The position numbers were made by a program, and so were the translations under genes. Source: Kamptonema formosum PCC 10802 (GTDB lineage: Bacteria > Cyanobacteriota > Cyanobacteriia > Cyanobacteriales > Oscillatoriaceae). From it: a stretch of DNA of 64,000 bases. Shown in pieces: positions 34,807-43,961 of this stretch (position 1 is the stretch's first letter; every line of letters starts with the position of its first letter). Below the pieces are notes generated by a model, which was not told the origin of the DNA, ran no database searches, and saw only the letters and a program-made list of their open reading frames with translations. The stretch lies in the NCBI RefSeq assembly GCF_000332335.1, contig NZ_KB235948.1, positions 1,409,469-1,473,468 of the forward strand, in the 5' to 3' direction.

Positions 34807-37800
34807 TTAATCCCTCGCCGGTGCGGTGGACTTTGCCTGGGATAGGAGGGCTTGAATTTGGGGAGTTTCTAAAAGCTTCTTCGCATCTGCTCGCAGCTTG
34901 TCTCCCCAGAGATTTTCCTTGAGAAACTCTAATTTCCCAAACCGGCTATCCAACTTCAGCGCCGCTTCTGCCATTGCTAAACCCTGTTGGGTATCGCCCT
35001 TAGCATAGAGCGCCACTGCGAGCGCCAGTTGTGGTTCGGCTTGCTTGCCGTCAATTTCAACTGCAGAGCGCCACTGGCGGATGGCTTCTTCCACTTCTCC
35101 CATTTCGTACTTGATTAAGCCAATCTTAACAAGAGCCGGCAACTGTTTTTTATCAATTGTGAGCACCTGGTTGTAATCCGCAAGCGCCCCCTGCTTGTCT
35201 CCCAAAGCATAGCGGGCAACACCCCGGCTGTAGTAGGCTTCGGCATAGTTAGGCTTGAGTTCAATCGCCTTACTGTAATCCGCAATTGCCCCCTGCTTGT
35301 CTCCCAAATCTGAGCGGGTAACACCCCGGCTGCCGTAGGCTTCGGCATAGTCAGGCTTGAGTTCAATCGCTTTATTGTAATCCGCTATCGCCCCCGGCTT
35401 GTCTCCCAAAGCATAGCGGGCAACACCCCGGATGAAGTAGGCTTCGGCTAAGTCAGGCTTGAGTTCAATCGCCTTATTGTAATCCGCAATCGCCCCCGGC
35501 TTGTCTCCCAAATCATAGCGGGCAAAACCCCGTCTGACGTAGGCACCGGCATCGTCAGGCTGGAGTTCAATCGCCTTATTGAAATCCGCAATCGCCCCCG
35601 GCTTGTCTCCCAAAGCATAGCGGGCAACACCCCGGCTGTAGTAGGCTTCGGCTAAGTCAGGCTGGAGTTCAATCGCCTTATTGAAATCCGCAATCGCCCC
35701 CGGCTTGTCTCCCAAAGCATAGCGGGCAACACCCCGGCTGTAGTAGGCTTCGGCTAAGTCAGGCTTGAGTTCAATCGCCTTATTGTAATCCGCAATCGCC
35801 CCCTGCTTGTCTCCCAAATCATAGCGGGCAATACCCCGGCTTCTGTAGGCTTCGGCATAGTCAGGCTTGAGTTCAATCGCTTTATTGTAATCCGCAATCG
35901 CCCCCGGCTTGTCTCCCAAAGCATAGCGGGCAATACCCCGGCTTCTGTAGACTTCGGCAAAGTCAGGCTTGAGTTCAATCGCCTTATTGAAATCCGCAAT
36001 CGCCCCCTGCTTGTCTCCCAACTCATAGCGGGTAATACCCCGGATGAGGTAGGTTTCGGCAAAGTCAGGCTTGAGTTCAATCGCCTTATTGTAATCCGCA
36101 ATCGCCCCCTGCTTGTCTCCCAAATCATAGCGGGCAATACCCCGGCTTCTGTAGACTTCGGCAAAGTCAGGCTTGAGTTCAATCGCCTTATTGAAATCCG
36201 CAATCGCCCCCTGCTTGTCTCCAGACTCATAGCGGGCAAAACCCCAGAGCAAGTAGACAGACGAGAAATCAGGATTGAGGGCAATACCCTGGTTGAGGTA
36301 GCCTTTGACTAAGGCAGGCTTGAGTTCAATCGCCTTATTGAAATCCGCAATCGCCCCCTGCTTGTCTCCCAACTCATAGCGGGTAATACCCCGGATGAGG
36401 TAGGTTTCGGCAAAGTCAGGCTTGAGTTCAATCGCCTTATTGTAATCCGCAATCGCCCCCGGCTTGTCTCCCAAAGCATAGCGGGCAACACCCCGGATCA
36501 AGTAGGCATACGGGTGACCAGGATTCAGTTCAATCGCCCTGCTGTAATCAGCTATGGCTTCTTTCTTGCGCTTTAACTTATCCAGCACATCACCTCGCCA
36601 CGCATAAACGATAAAATTATTGGGATCTAGAGCGATTGCCCTGTCAAAAGAAACCAGCGCCTCCTCGTATCGCTTCACCGAATATAACGCCCCACCCCGC
36701 CTCCGCCAAGCGGGCGCGAATTTCTCCTGACTTTCTCGAATCGCCCTGTCATAAGCTGCAATCGCCTCTTCATATCGCTCCAGGAATTTCAGCGTCACCC
36801 CCTTCGCGTACCAAGCTTGATAGAAAGCCGGCTGAATTTTAATCGCCCGATCAAACGCCGCCAGCGCTTCTTCATTCTTTCCCAACCGCCACAGCTGATT
36901 GCCATAATTCAGCCACGCAACAGCATCCCCACTGGCACCGGGCGCATCTACTGTCAGCACACTTTCCTGGATTGAACTTCTTTCAACTTTTGTCAGCACC
37001 GGCGGCGCATCTTTCTCCACCCTCAGCCAACCGGGATCTACCCCCACCTCCTTTGCCAAATTCACAAACGTCCTCACCGGCACCCCCAAACTGTACCCCA
37101 GCTGAATGGAACGCACCTGCGAACCCGCCTGATCTACCACCGTTTTTTCTCCATCCGCCCTTCCGTGAATTCCTATCACCCGCCCCCGCATATCCAGCAC
37201 CGGCCCACCGCTCATCCCCGCTTCGGTAATATTAGTATAAACCAGTTCGTACCCGTAAGTCAAAGACAGGGAATCCTTCCCCAGCGCAGCCCCCTCTTCC
37301 CTGCTGAAAATACCCCCCGCCGTGAATAACCGGCTGGCTTGAGCGCCCGCCCCTGCCTTGGGCCACCCCGAAGTGAAAACAAACCCCCCTTCTCCCAGTT
37401 TCAAATCATAGTTTGCCAGAGTTGCCACCCGGTAATTTTCGCTGCTGCTGAACTGCACCACCGCCAAATCCGCCCCCGGCAAACGCTTGACATTGCTGTC
37501 GCTCACCGCCACCGCATATCGCTTGCCATCCGGGGCGACTACCTCAAAATTTGTCTGGTTCCGCACCACATGCTCCGCCGTCAGCACATAATAAGTGCTC
37601 CCCTGCTTGGCAACAATCACCCCGGAACCGTTGCCATTTGGCCACTCTATCAAAACCGTAATTTCTTTGGCAATATTGTTGACATCATTGGCGATGGGTG
37701 GTAAACTGGAAGCAGGGAGAGAATTGGCTGCCGGCAGTGCGGCCTGTCCGGCGTAGGCGGGAGCCAGCTGCGCAAAAGTCTGCATGGGAATTCCCCAGCT

Positions 37801-38505
37801 GTACCGGCGCATCAAATCCCGCTCCCCCGCCGTCGGGCGCGAACCGTCTTCATAGATATAAGGATCTCCCCACAAGGGATCGGCGTAAATGCCATTAATC
37901 CCAATCACTCGCCCTTGGCCATTGAGAATTGGCCCACCGCTCATGCCCTTTTCAATCTCATTGCTGTACCCTATCTGGTAGCCTTCCTTAAAGGCTCGCG
38001 CCGGCACATACAAAACCTGTCCCGCCGTAAAGGCAAACCCGCTCTCATAAGGAAACCCCGCCGCAAACACCGGCTCATTAATCGCCACCGTTCCCAAATT
38101 CCCCAAAGCCGCCACGGCATAATTCGCCTTAGCGCGAAACTGCAACAAAGTCAAGTCTTTTGACTGAAAATTAACATTTTTTACCAAATCAGCCGGGTAG
38201 ATTTGGCCGTCGGGCGCTTCGATGCGAATGCGAGCCGGTTTTCCCGGTTCGAGGACGTGCTGGTTGGTGAGGACAGTATAGACCTCACCCTCTTTTTTAA
38301 TCAAAATCCCGGAACCGCCGCTGTCGCCGGCTAAAACCCGGACAGTCACCGACTGGGCGATTTGTTTGAGCTGGGCTTCCGGCAGTTGGGAAGCCAGCTG
38401 GAATGCCGGCGCTGGAGTGTTGGGTGCCGGTGCGGAAAACGCCGGTGCCGGGAGCATTAGTAAGGTGCCGGTGCCGGCAATCAGAAATAGTAACCTGTTA
38501 TTCAT
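34807..38505 (-). CDS. Secreted double trypsin-like protease with TPR array (locus A)
   Basis: A 1232-residue exported protein. After a signal peptide come two trypsin-like domains. Domain 1: His in TNQHVLEPG, Asp in SKDLTLLQF, Ser in GMSGGPIL, then GDPYIYEDGS. Domain 2: His in TAEHVVRNQ, Asp in GADLAVVQF, Ser in GMSGGPVLD. Both triads look complete. The rest is ~19 tetratricopeptide repeats of 34 residues (RGIARYDLGDKQGAIADYNKAIELKP type) plus one truncated unit (ALVKGYLNQGIALNP). Domain 1 resembles the protein at 53863 and domain 2 the one at 54772, so this is a fusion of two genes that are separate in locus B. Function unknown; an envelope protease that binds partners through the TPR array is plausible. 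Confidence 0.88.
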   Translation of the reverse strand: MNNRLLFLIAGTGTLLMLPAPAFSAPAPNTPAPAFQLASQLPEAQLKQIAQSVTVRVLAGDSGGSGILIKKEGEVYTVLTNQHVLEPGKPARIRIEAPDGQIYPADLVKNVNFQSKDLTLLQFRAKANYAVAALGNLGTVAINEPVFAAGFPYESGFAFTAGQVLYVPARAFKEGYQIGYSNEIEKGMSGGPILNGQGRVIGINGIYADPLWGDPYIYEDGSRPTAGERDLMRRYSWGIPMQTFAQLAPAYAGQAALPAANSLPASSLPPIANDVNNIAKEITVLIEWPNGNGSGVIVAKQGSTYYVLTAEHVVRNQTNFEVVAPDGKRYAVAVSDSNVKRLPGADLAVVQFSSSENYRVATLANYDLKLGEGGFVFTSGWPKAGAGAQASRLFTAGGIFSREEGAALGKDSLSLTYGYELVYTNITEAGMSGGPVLDMRGRVIGIHGRADGEKTVVDQAGSQVRSIQLGYSLGVPVRTFVNLAKEVGVDPGWLRVEKDAPPVLTKVERSSIQESVLTVDAPGASGDAVAWLNYGNQLWRLGKNEEALAAFDRAIKIQPAFYQAWYAKGVTLKFLERYEEAIAAYDRAIRESQEKFAPAWRRRGGALYSVKRYEEALVSFDRAIALDPNNFIVYAWRGDVLDKLKRKKEAIADYSRAIELNPGHPYAYLIRGVARYALGDKPGAIADYNKAIELKPDFAETYLIRGITRYELGDKQGAIADFNKAIELKPALVKGYLNQGIALNPDFSSVYLLWGFARYESGDKQGAIADFNKAIELKPDFAEVYRSRGIARYDLGDKQGAIADYNKAIELKPDFAETYLIRGITRYELGDKQGAIADFNKAIELKPDFAEVYRSRGIARYALGDKPGAIADYNKAIELKPDYAEAYRSRGIARYDLGDKQGAIADYNKAIELKPDLAEAYYSRGVARYALGDKPGAIADFNKAIELQPDLAEAYYSRGVARYALGDKPGAIADFNKAIELQPDDAGAYVRRGFARYDLGDKPGAIADYNKAIELKPDLAEAYFIRGVARYALGDKPGAIADYNKAIELKPDYAEAYGSRGVTRSDLGDKQGAIADYSKAIELKPNYAEAYYSRGVARYALGDKQGALADYNQVLTIDKKQLPALVKIGLIKYEMGEVEEAIRQWRSAVEIDGKQAEPQLALAVALYAKGDTQQGLAMAEAALKLDSRFGKLEFLKENLWGDKLRADAKKLLETPQIQALLSQAKSTAPARD
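35160..36540 (-). repeat. Near-identical 102-bp TPR-coding repeats
   Basis: The TPR units at residues ~655-1120 are encoded by 102-bp blocks that share long identical runs, with variation at a few codons (YRSRG/YLIRG/YYSRG; KQG/KPG). This suggests ongoing duplication and conversion within the gene. Confidence 0.8.
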
Positions 38506-38582
38506 TTTCCCCTGTGACTTGAAAAGGTTTGTAGTTGGGCTTTAGCCCTACCGGCTTGCCGGCGGTGGCGCTAAAGCCCAAC

Positions 38583-38713
38583 TATAGACAGCTCAGTAAT
38601 GGACACGCTCGATACGAAATATAGGCGTAGGGCAGGCGTCTCGCCTGCCCTCAAAGTCTCTGGGACAGCAGAGACTGTTGTCCTACGTCTTAACCTAAGT
38701 GGCTAGTGCTATA
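38583..38713 (-). mobile_element. MITE-like element, copy 3 (diverged)
   Basis: Starts CTATAGACAGCTCAGTAAT, contains CGTAGGGCAGGCGTCTCGCC and ends TAACCTAAGTGGCTAGTGCTATA, matching the inverted orientation of the family. Both ends are eroded. Confidence 0.5.
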
Positions 38714-38722
38714 CAAACTGGA

Positions 38723-38874
38723 TTGGGCTAAAGCCCAACTACAAACTGATTGGGCTAAAGCCCAACTACAAACCTTTGGGCTAAAGCCCAACTACGAACC
38801 TTTGGGCTAAAGCCCAACTACAAACCTATTGGGCTAAAGCCCAACTACGAACCTTTGGGCTAAAGCCCAACTAC
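38723..38874. repeat. Six tandem palindromes, TTGGGCTAAAGCCCAA
   Basis: Copies start at 38723, 38750, 38776, 38802, 38829 and 38855, period 26-27 bp, each TTGGGCTAAAGCCCAACTAC plus a short variable spacer. The last overlaps the stop codon region of the COP23 gene. Two more copies lie at 38533 and 38571. Six hairpins in a row between COP23 and the protease gene could limit read-through. Confidence 0.85.
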
Positions 38875-39374
38875 TTTCTTTCCTGCAGGAGCAGGTTCAT
38901 GTCAATATAGATTTGACTCTCGCCATTTCCCTGAGAGAGCGGCCCTTTAGCCCGATAGCCCACGCCAAACAGGGCGTTAATCACGGCAGCCGGATCGTCT
39001 TCCGGTCGGAGGGTGAAGAGCAAGTCGCTGCAAGGAGCTCCGTACTCACTGGCGGCGCACACGACTTTTTGACCTCCCATCACCCCATGCGTGAGGTAAC
39101 TGAGGATGCCTTTTGCCGAAGCGCTTTGGAATCTCTCGGAAACGATCTTGCAGCGATCTTCGCGGCTAATCCCGCCGCCCCACTCCTTTGCCCACCTAAT
39201 CACTTCAATTTTCCTGCCGGTGGCGTTGCGGGCGAAAGTCGTGGGAACGCCGTTCTTACCCTCACCGCAAAAGTAGGTAGCTGTTTGAGCTTGGCTGGGA
39301 GGAGTCAGGACAGGGAGGGTGCCGAGGGCCAGCGTTAAGCCGGCGACTGCCGGCGCAAACAATTGGGATTTCAT
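38871..39374 (-). CDS. COP23-family secreted protein (locus A)
   Basis: A 167-residue protein of the circadian-oscillating-polypeptide COP23 type: signal peptide MKSQLFAPAVAGLTLALGTLP, then TATYFCGEGKNGVPTTFARN, RWAKEWGGGISREDRCKIVSERFQ, QKVVCAASEYGAPCSDLLFTL. Four cysteines (FCG, RCK, VVCA, PCS) are positioned as in the copy at 53275, so two disulphides are likely. COP23 was described as a pericellular protein with rhythmic synthesis in a Synechococcus-type strain; its function is unknown. The ATG at 39374 is chosen because it starts the signal peptide; a longer frame adds 26 residues. It is upstream of the TPR protease on the same strand, separated by palindromes. Confidence 0.85.
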   Translation of the reverse strand: MKSQLFAPAVAGLTLALGTLPVLTPPSQAQTATYFCGEGKNGVPTTFARNATGRKIEVIRWAKEWGGGISREDRCKIVSERFQSASAKGILSYLTHGVMGGQKVVCAASEYGAPCSDLLFTLRPEDDPAAVINALFGVGYRAKGPLSQGNGESQIYIDMNLLLQERK

Positions 39375-39560
39375 AGTGAGCCACGCTTCCTGAAACTGAG
39401 CGTATATTAATTTTAACTTATTGTGGCATAAAATTAACACTAGTAAATGCAATTTAACTTTTCTTTACCTGAGCCGTTCCCCGAGCCGGCCCCAACCGGC
39501 TTTCCCGGCACCGGACCGGCACCCCGCGATAAGATAGGGGTAAGAACCCCTGACCCTTAG

Positions 39561-39741
39561 GTGGCCAGATACCTGACCACACACGCCTATCGAAACCGTC
39601 TACGGCAACCTGCAAGGTCTAAAATCCAGCCAGCTGAAACAGCTTCAGCGGCTGTACCACCAGCGCCTTCCCGGCGACAGCACTGTCACGCCGGAATTCG
39701 GCCAGCGCCTCGCCGCCATCAGCACAGAAATTGGGCAGCCG
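39561..39741 (+). other. hflX: Out-of-start N-terminal coding part of hflX
   Basis: In frame with hflX, codons from 39589 read IETVYGNLQGLKSSQLKQL and continue RLYHQRLPGDSTVTPEFGQRLAAISTEIGQPVCAYINRR, the conserved N terminus of cyanobacterial HflX. No start codon exists: the frame is preceded by CCT, ACG, CAC, CCA, TGA. A GTG at 39561 (MARYLTTH) is out of frame by one step; adding one AC to the CACACAC run near 39580 would restore MARYLTTHTPIETVYGN. This suggests a 2-bp slippage contraction or use of a rare start. Confidence 0.6.
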
Positions 39742-41298
39742 GTGTGCGCCTACATCAACCGGCGGGGACAGGTGATCCGCGTGGGCGTGGGCACCCCCCG
39801 CCAAACCCAAATTCCCCCTCTGGAATTGCCCCGCTACGGTGCCGGTCGCCTGAGCGGCATTCGCTGCGTCGCCACCAGCCTCAAAGACGCCCCCCCAGAC
39901 GAGAGCGCCCTCACCGCAATGGCCCTGCAGCGGCTGGACGCCCTGGTGCTGCTCACCCTCACCGGCCAGGGTTTTGAGCGCCGGGGCGGGGGAGCCACCG
40001 GCTATGTCAGGGACACCTACCTGGCCCATCTCCTCCCCGAACCCGAGGACGGAGACGGACAGGGAGCCCCCGGCTGGATCGTGTTCCCGCCCCTGAACTT
40101 GGACCTGCTCGCCAACCAGGACTTCCTGGAACTCGTCGAAGCGCTGGAAGCCGAATTTGAGCGGGAATTCACCGCCGAGGAAGTGGATGCCGGCATTGAC
40201 CGCGCCCTTCTCGTGGGCGTAATGACCGACGGCACCACCCGCCAGGAGTTCGAGGACGGACTGGCAGAACTCGCCCGCCTGGTGGACACAGCCGGCGGCC
40301 AAGTCCTGCACACCCTGCAGCAGCGCCGCCCCCACCCCCACCCGCAAACCGTCGTCGGCGAAGGCAAAGTCCAAGAAATCGCCCTCGCCGCCCAGTCCGT
40401 TGGGGCAAACCTGATCGTCTTCGACCGCGATCTCTCACCGGCACAAGCGCGCAACCTGGAAACCCAAATCGGCGTCCGCGTAGTAGATCGCACGGAGGTG
40501 ATTTTGGATATTTTCGCCCAGCGCGCCGGCAGCGGAGCCGGCAAACTGCAAGTCGAGCTAGCCCAGCTCGAATACATGCTCCCCCGCCTCACCGGCAGGG
40601 GGCAAGCCATGTCCAGACTCGGCGGCGGCATCGGCACCAGAGGTCCTGGCGAAACCAAACTGGAAACAGAGCGCCGCGCCATCGGGCGGCGGATAGCGCG
40701 ACTGCAGCAAGAAGTCAACCAGCTGCAAGCCCACCGAGCCCGTATGCGCCAGCAGCGCCAGCATCAAGAAGTGCCCTCCGTGGCCATAGTCGGCTACACC
40801 AATGCCGGTAAATCCACCCTGCTCAACGCACTGACAGATGCCGGTGTTTATACGGCAGACCAGCTATTTGCCACCCTCGACCCCACCACCCGCCGCCTCG
40901 TGATTGCCGATGCCGTCACCGGCGATCCCCGGTCAATTGTAGTCACAGATACAGTTGGTTTCATCCACGAATTGCCGCCGGCGCTGATTGACGCCTTTCG
41001 CGCTACCTTGGAAGAGGTAACGGAAGCCGACGCCTTGCTGCACCTCGTGGACTTGTCCCATCCCGCATGGCAGAGCCAAATTCGTTCCGTAATGGCAATT
41101 TTGGCAGACATGCCGGTGACGCCCGGACCGGCACTGCTGGCATTTAACAAAATAGACCTGGCCGGTGGGGACACCTTGGCGCTGGCGAGAGAGGAATTCC
41201 CCCAAGCAGTCTTTATTTCAGCCTCCTGCGGGCTGGGGCTAGAAACCCTCAGACAGCGGCTCGCTCAGCTGATTCATTACGCTGCCGCCCCCCGGTAA
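39742..41298 (+). CDS. hflX: GTPase HflX
   Basis: Ribosome-associated GTPase that splits stalled ribosomes. The open frame from GTG 39742 gives 518 residues; conserved coding extends upstream to 39589 without a start codon (see that entry), so the true N terminus is unclear. G1 VGYTNAGKSTLLNAL is near residue 350, G3 DTVGFIHELPPALIDAFRATLEEV, G4 NKIDL. The N-terminal domain has HPHPQTVVGEGKVQEIAL and the glycine-rich GGGIGTRGPGETKLETERR helix region characteristic of HflX. The central insertion (residues ~90-170) is the long variant seen in cyanobacteria. If the 5' frameshift is real, a shortened protein from GTG may be the only product. Confidence 0.88.
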   Translation: MCAYINRRGQVIRVGVGTPRQTQIPPLELPRYGAGRLSGIRCVATSLKDAPPDESALTAMALQRLDALVLLTLTGQGFERRGGGATGYVRDTYLAHLLPEPEDGDGQGAPGWIVFPPLNLDLLANQDFLELVEALEAEFEREFTAEEVDAGIDRALLVGVMTDGTTRQEFEDGLAELARLVDTAGGQVLHTLQQRRPHPHPQTVVGEGKVQEIALAAQSVGANLIVFDRDLSPAQARNLETQIGVRVVDRTEVILDIFAQRAGSGAGKLQVELAQLEYMLPRLTGRGQAMSRLGGGIGTRGPGETKLETERRAIGRRIARLQQEVNQLQAHRARMRQQRQHQEVPSVAIVGYTNAGKSTLLNALTDAGVYTADQLFATLDPTTRRLVIADAVTGDPRSIVVTDTVGFIHELPPALIDAFRATLEEVTEADALLHLVDLSHPAWQSQIRSVMAILADMPVTPGPALLAFNKIDLAGGDTLALAREEFPQAVFISASCGLGLETLRQRLAQLIHYAAAPR

Positions 41299-41682
41299 AA
41301 ACTTCAAATTTCCCGGAGGGGGAACTGGTAATTTCACTGTTGACAAACCCGGAGAAATTTGAGATAAAATAGTTAAGACTGCCTATCCCGTTTGGCAGAA
41401 CAGCCCAAAGTGGGGACAAAAGTCCCGCGCATCTACTTATCGCTCGCCCGCTCTTGCCGAAGATCTCCCTGCTGGGGCGTGCCGCCAAAGAAAGCCGGCA
41501 CACAAAAACTTCATCAACTGGGCGTCTTAGATGAAGATTTGAAGAAGCTGTCCATCCGCAATGGACATCGCACACCCCGAACATTTAGATTAGATACGAT
41601 CTCCTAGAAATTGGCGGGCTTTGCGACACGAGCGCGAGATGGGTTGGTTTCAACCCTTAAATCGACCAGTGAGCCCACAGGG
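41299..41682 (+). other. Long leader with several hairpins
   Basis: Between hflX and the PEP-CTERM gene there is no supported gene. Local hairpins are GGGAC-AAAA-GTCCC (about 41413-41426), GTGCC...GGCAC (about 41479-41501), CTTCATC...GATGAAG (about 41509-41536) and GTCCAT...ATGGAC (about 41550-41566). A 71-residue open frame at 41392 lacks support. A structured 5' leader is possible. Confidence 0.4.
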
Positions 41683-41719
41683 TGTGATCGCAAACACAGT
41701 GTGACCGTGACAGGTCACA
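41683..41719. promoter_or_regulatory. CRP-like palindromes upstream of the cistern PEP-CTERM gene
   Basis: TGTGATCGCAAACACA (41683-41698) matches the TGTGA-N6-TCACA pattern of cyanobacterial cAMP receptor protein sites at 9 of 10 half-site bases. Immediately after it TGTGACC-GTGACA-GGTCACA (41700-41719) is a perfect 7-bp palindrome with wider spacing. They lie 61-98 bp before the ATG. Binding is inferred. Confidence 0.4.
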
Positions 41720-41780
41720 GTGCATTTCGGGGAATTTTGTTCCATCCTAAAAATATACAGGTAGCAATCGGTCAAGCAAT

Positions 41781-42635
41781 ATGTTTAGGCCACCATCAAA
41801 ACTAGCCTTTGGACTCGCGGTCCTAGCCTCAGCTGGGGTGTATTCTGTGGCTGCCGCTCCTTCGGCTGCTGCCTTCACCTTCCTGAACAGCGGCAGCGGC
41901 GTGGGCATAAGTGCGGACGATCTCAACAAAACCTTCTCCGTCAACTTTGACGGCAACGTCGCCACGCAAAACGTGACTGGACTGACCTCGGAGGCCACCT
42001 TTAAGTTTCTGGGGTTCAATACCGTCAATCTCAGAAGCGGCACAAGAACCGAGGCGGCGTTTGAAATCACCCTGTCCAACACGACTAGCGCCCCCCTCCT
42101 GTCCCGCACTTCTGCCTTGGGCTTCGACGTTTGGAATTTCAACGGCACCAGCACCGGCTCCGGGCTGGCTCTCCAGGGAATCGGCAACTCCTCTGACAGC
42201 GGCGACACCCGCTCCATCGGGCTTTTCGTCAACGACAGGAGCGGCGCGTTCCCCAATCAGTTCGGCGATGTGGACGTGTGCTTCACCAACGGCAACACCT
42301 GTCAGGGAGGCACCTCGGGCGGCGTTGACAACAACCCCACGACCGACAACCCGCAGACGGGCACGTTCACAGCCACCCTGGCTTTCAGCGGTTCTGTTGA
42401 CAAGTTTGCCCTGAATAACTTTGGCGTCCGCTACCAAAGCATCGAGGGCACCAGTCTGGGCACCAGCGGCACCGGTCAGGGAACAGCTGTCAACCCTTCC
42501 ACCTCTGAGTCCTCTGGCCCCCGGCAGATACCGGAACCCGGTACGGTTGGGGCTTTATTGCTGATGGGTGCCGGCATGCTTCACAAAAGCCGCAGGAAAC
42601 AGCCAGCTGTCAGTCAGCCGCAGCTTGACCTGTAG
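41781..42635 (+). CDS. Cistern-type PEP-CTERM secreted protein
   Basis: A 284-residue exported protein: signal peptide MFRPPSKLAFGLAVLASAGVYSVAAAPSAAA, a beta-rich Ser/Thr/Gly-rich body with two cysteines (VDVCFTNGNTCQGG), ALNNFGVRYQSIEG near residue 215, and the C-terminal sorting signal RQIPEPGTVGALLLMGAGMLHKSRRK. This resembles the so-called cistern family of PEP-CTERM proteins. Processing by exosortase and export to the surface are expected. Upstream are CRP-like palindromes and a structured leader; like the other PEP-CTERM gene (18259), it has a long non-coding upstream region. Confidence 0.82.
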   Translation: MFRPPSKLAFGLAVLASAGVYSVAAAPSAAAFTFLNSGSGVGISADDLNKTFSVNFDGNVATQNVTGLTSEATFKFLGFNTVNLRSGTRTEAAFEITLSNTTSAPLLSRTSALGFDVWNFNGTSTGSGLALQGIGNSSDSGDTRSIGLFVNDRSGAFPNQFGDVDVCFTNGNTCQGGTSGGVDNNPTTDNPQTGTFTATLAFSGSVDKFALNNFGVRYQSIEGTSLGTSGTGQGTAVNPSTSESSGPRQIPEPGTVGALLLMGAGMLHKSRRKQPAVSQPQLDL

Positions 42636-42994
42636 CTGCCGCCGGCCATTCTCAAAATTGCTTATTTCCCCGCTCCTGTTGGGCAGGGACAAATTTTGTC
42701 GTGTGCTGGCGCGGGCTATGGGCGAAGCGGCGCTACAGGTGCCCCGGGCAGAGTGTGGCCCTAGTGCAGCTGCAACCAGGAACAGACCGCCGGCTGTCAA
42801 ACTTGCAGTTGGGATAAGGAACAGCAGAGATGCCCGCTTCTCTCGATTCCGGCACCCCCACGCCTGACAGTTCTGATACTGCTGCCGGCTTTTTTACAAG
42901 TCTTCTTAGGTTTTTTTGGCCCGGGCTGGGGCGAGACAGACTTGCTTCACCCGTTTAAAATTTAATTAATAAAACTTAAACCGAAGCGCATACT
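42636..42994. other. Gene-free stretch
   Basis: No gene or clear repeat beyond GC-rich words. An AT-rich segment near 42955-42975 may be the glutaredoxin promoter. Confidence 0.5.
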
Positions 42995-43264
42995 ATGGCG
43001 GCTAAAGTAGAAATCTACACCTGGCGCACCTGTCCCTTCTGCATTCGTGCCAAGCACTTGCTGAGAAACAAAAGCGTTGAGTTTACCGAATACAGCATCG
43101 ATGGGGATGAAGCGGCGCGGGCTGCAATGGCCTTCCGCGCCAACGGGCGGCGCACCGTGCCCCAGATTTTCATCAATGACCGGCACATCGGCGGCTGCGA
43201 CGACATCCACGCCCTAGACGCCGAAGGAAAACTCGACGAACTCCTGAAGACCACTCCAGCTTAG
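42995..43264 (+). CDS. grxC: Glutaredoxin 3
   Basis: An 89-residue monothiol/dithiol exchange protein that uses glutathione to reduce disulphides in the cytosol. Active site CPFC (YTWRTCPFCIRAKHLL) is near residue 12, cis-proline motif RTVPQIFINDRHIGGCDD near residue 55, all residues expected for GrxC. The length is typical. The glutathione synthetase gene lies 700 bp downstream on the same strand, with a MITE copy between them, so they share a function but not clearly a transcript. Confidence 0.95.
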   Translation: MAAKVEIYTWRTCPFCIRAKHLLRNKSVEFTEYSIDGDEAARAAMAFRANGRRTVPQIFINDRHIGGCDDIHALDAEGKLDELLKTTPA

Positions 43265-43605
43265 AGCGCCGCCGGAGGGCTTGCGCATTTAATTTGCACT
43301 AGCTATCCCTATCTCGCGTTCCCAGACTCCCCCTGGAAATGGGGATAGGCCGGCAGACACCCCTTTATACAACAAGCAGATTAAAAGCAGAAAAGCTAAA
43401 AAAGACCCGGCCCGCCCTTCTGCCCGCCCCGCCGGCAGACCGCGCGAAGTTCCCTGCCTGGTAATGTAATAGACTAAAGAACGCGATAGTTCCTTTTCAG
43501 ATGGACCAGACAGAGCGATTGGCACCCTACTGGGGGGAAAGAGCAACGCTTGTGCCTTCCCCCAAGTATCAGGGGAACACAGGCGCTATCTGCCGGAGGA
43601 TGCAC
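43265..43605. other. Gene-free stretch after grxC
   Basis: No gene recognised. An 85-residue minus-strand frame (43289-43546) has no start signal or motif. Confidence 0.5.
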
Positions 43606-43755
43606 TATAGCAGTAGCCACTTAGGTTAGGACGTAGGAATTGCGTTCCGTCCGACCCTGTACCTTAGGTTAAGACGTAGGAATTGCGTCTCGCCTGTCCC
43701 TATACCTGCTACTCAGTAAGATGCCTTGTCCATTACTGAGCTGTCTATTGCTATA
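43606..43755 (+). mobile_element. MITE-like element, copy 4 (internal duplication)
   Basis: TATAGCAGTAGCCACTTAGG at the left, CTATTGCTATA at the right. The middle GACGTAGGAATTGCGT segment is present twice (43638 and 43673), so this copy is longer (150 bp) than the ~107-bp copies. Confidence 0.7.
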
Positions 43756-43961
43756 CCAGACCTCCCCTATCGCTCTTGACAGTTAAGTCAGAGGGATTAC
43801 TGTCTGTCGGAATTGGGATAATCTCCCAATCTTTAACTGGGTTGTGAGGGCTAGAAGTCCGAGCGTCCATCTACATTCTAGTCAATCAACGCCTATTACA
43901 GTCCACGCTGTGAAGGAAGTTTGACAATCCGCGCTTTTGGCAAGATTGAGAAGGTACAAGG

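Noticed and set aside
41392..41607. 71-residue frame upstream of the cistern PEP-CTERM gene
   Set aside because: No ribosome site or recognisable pattern; it overlaps several hairpins.
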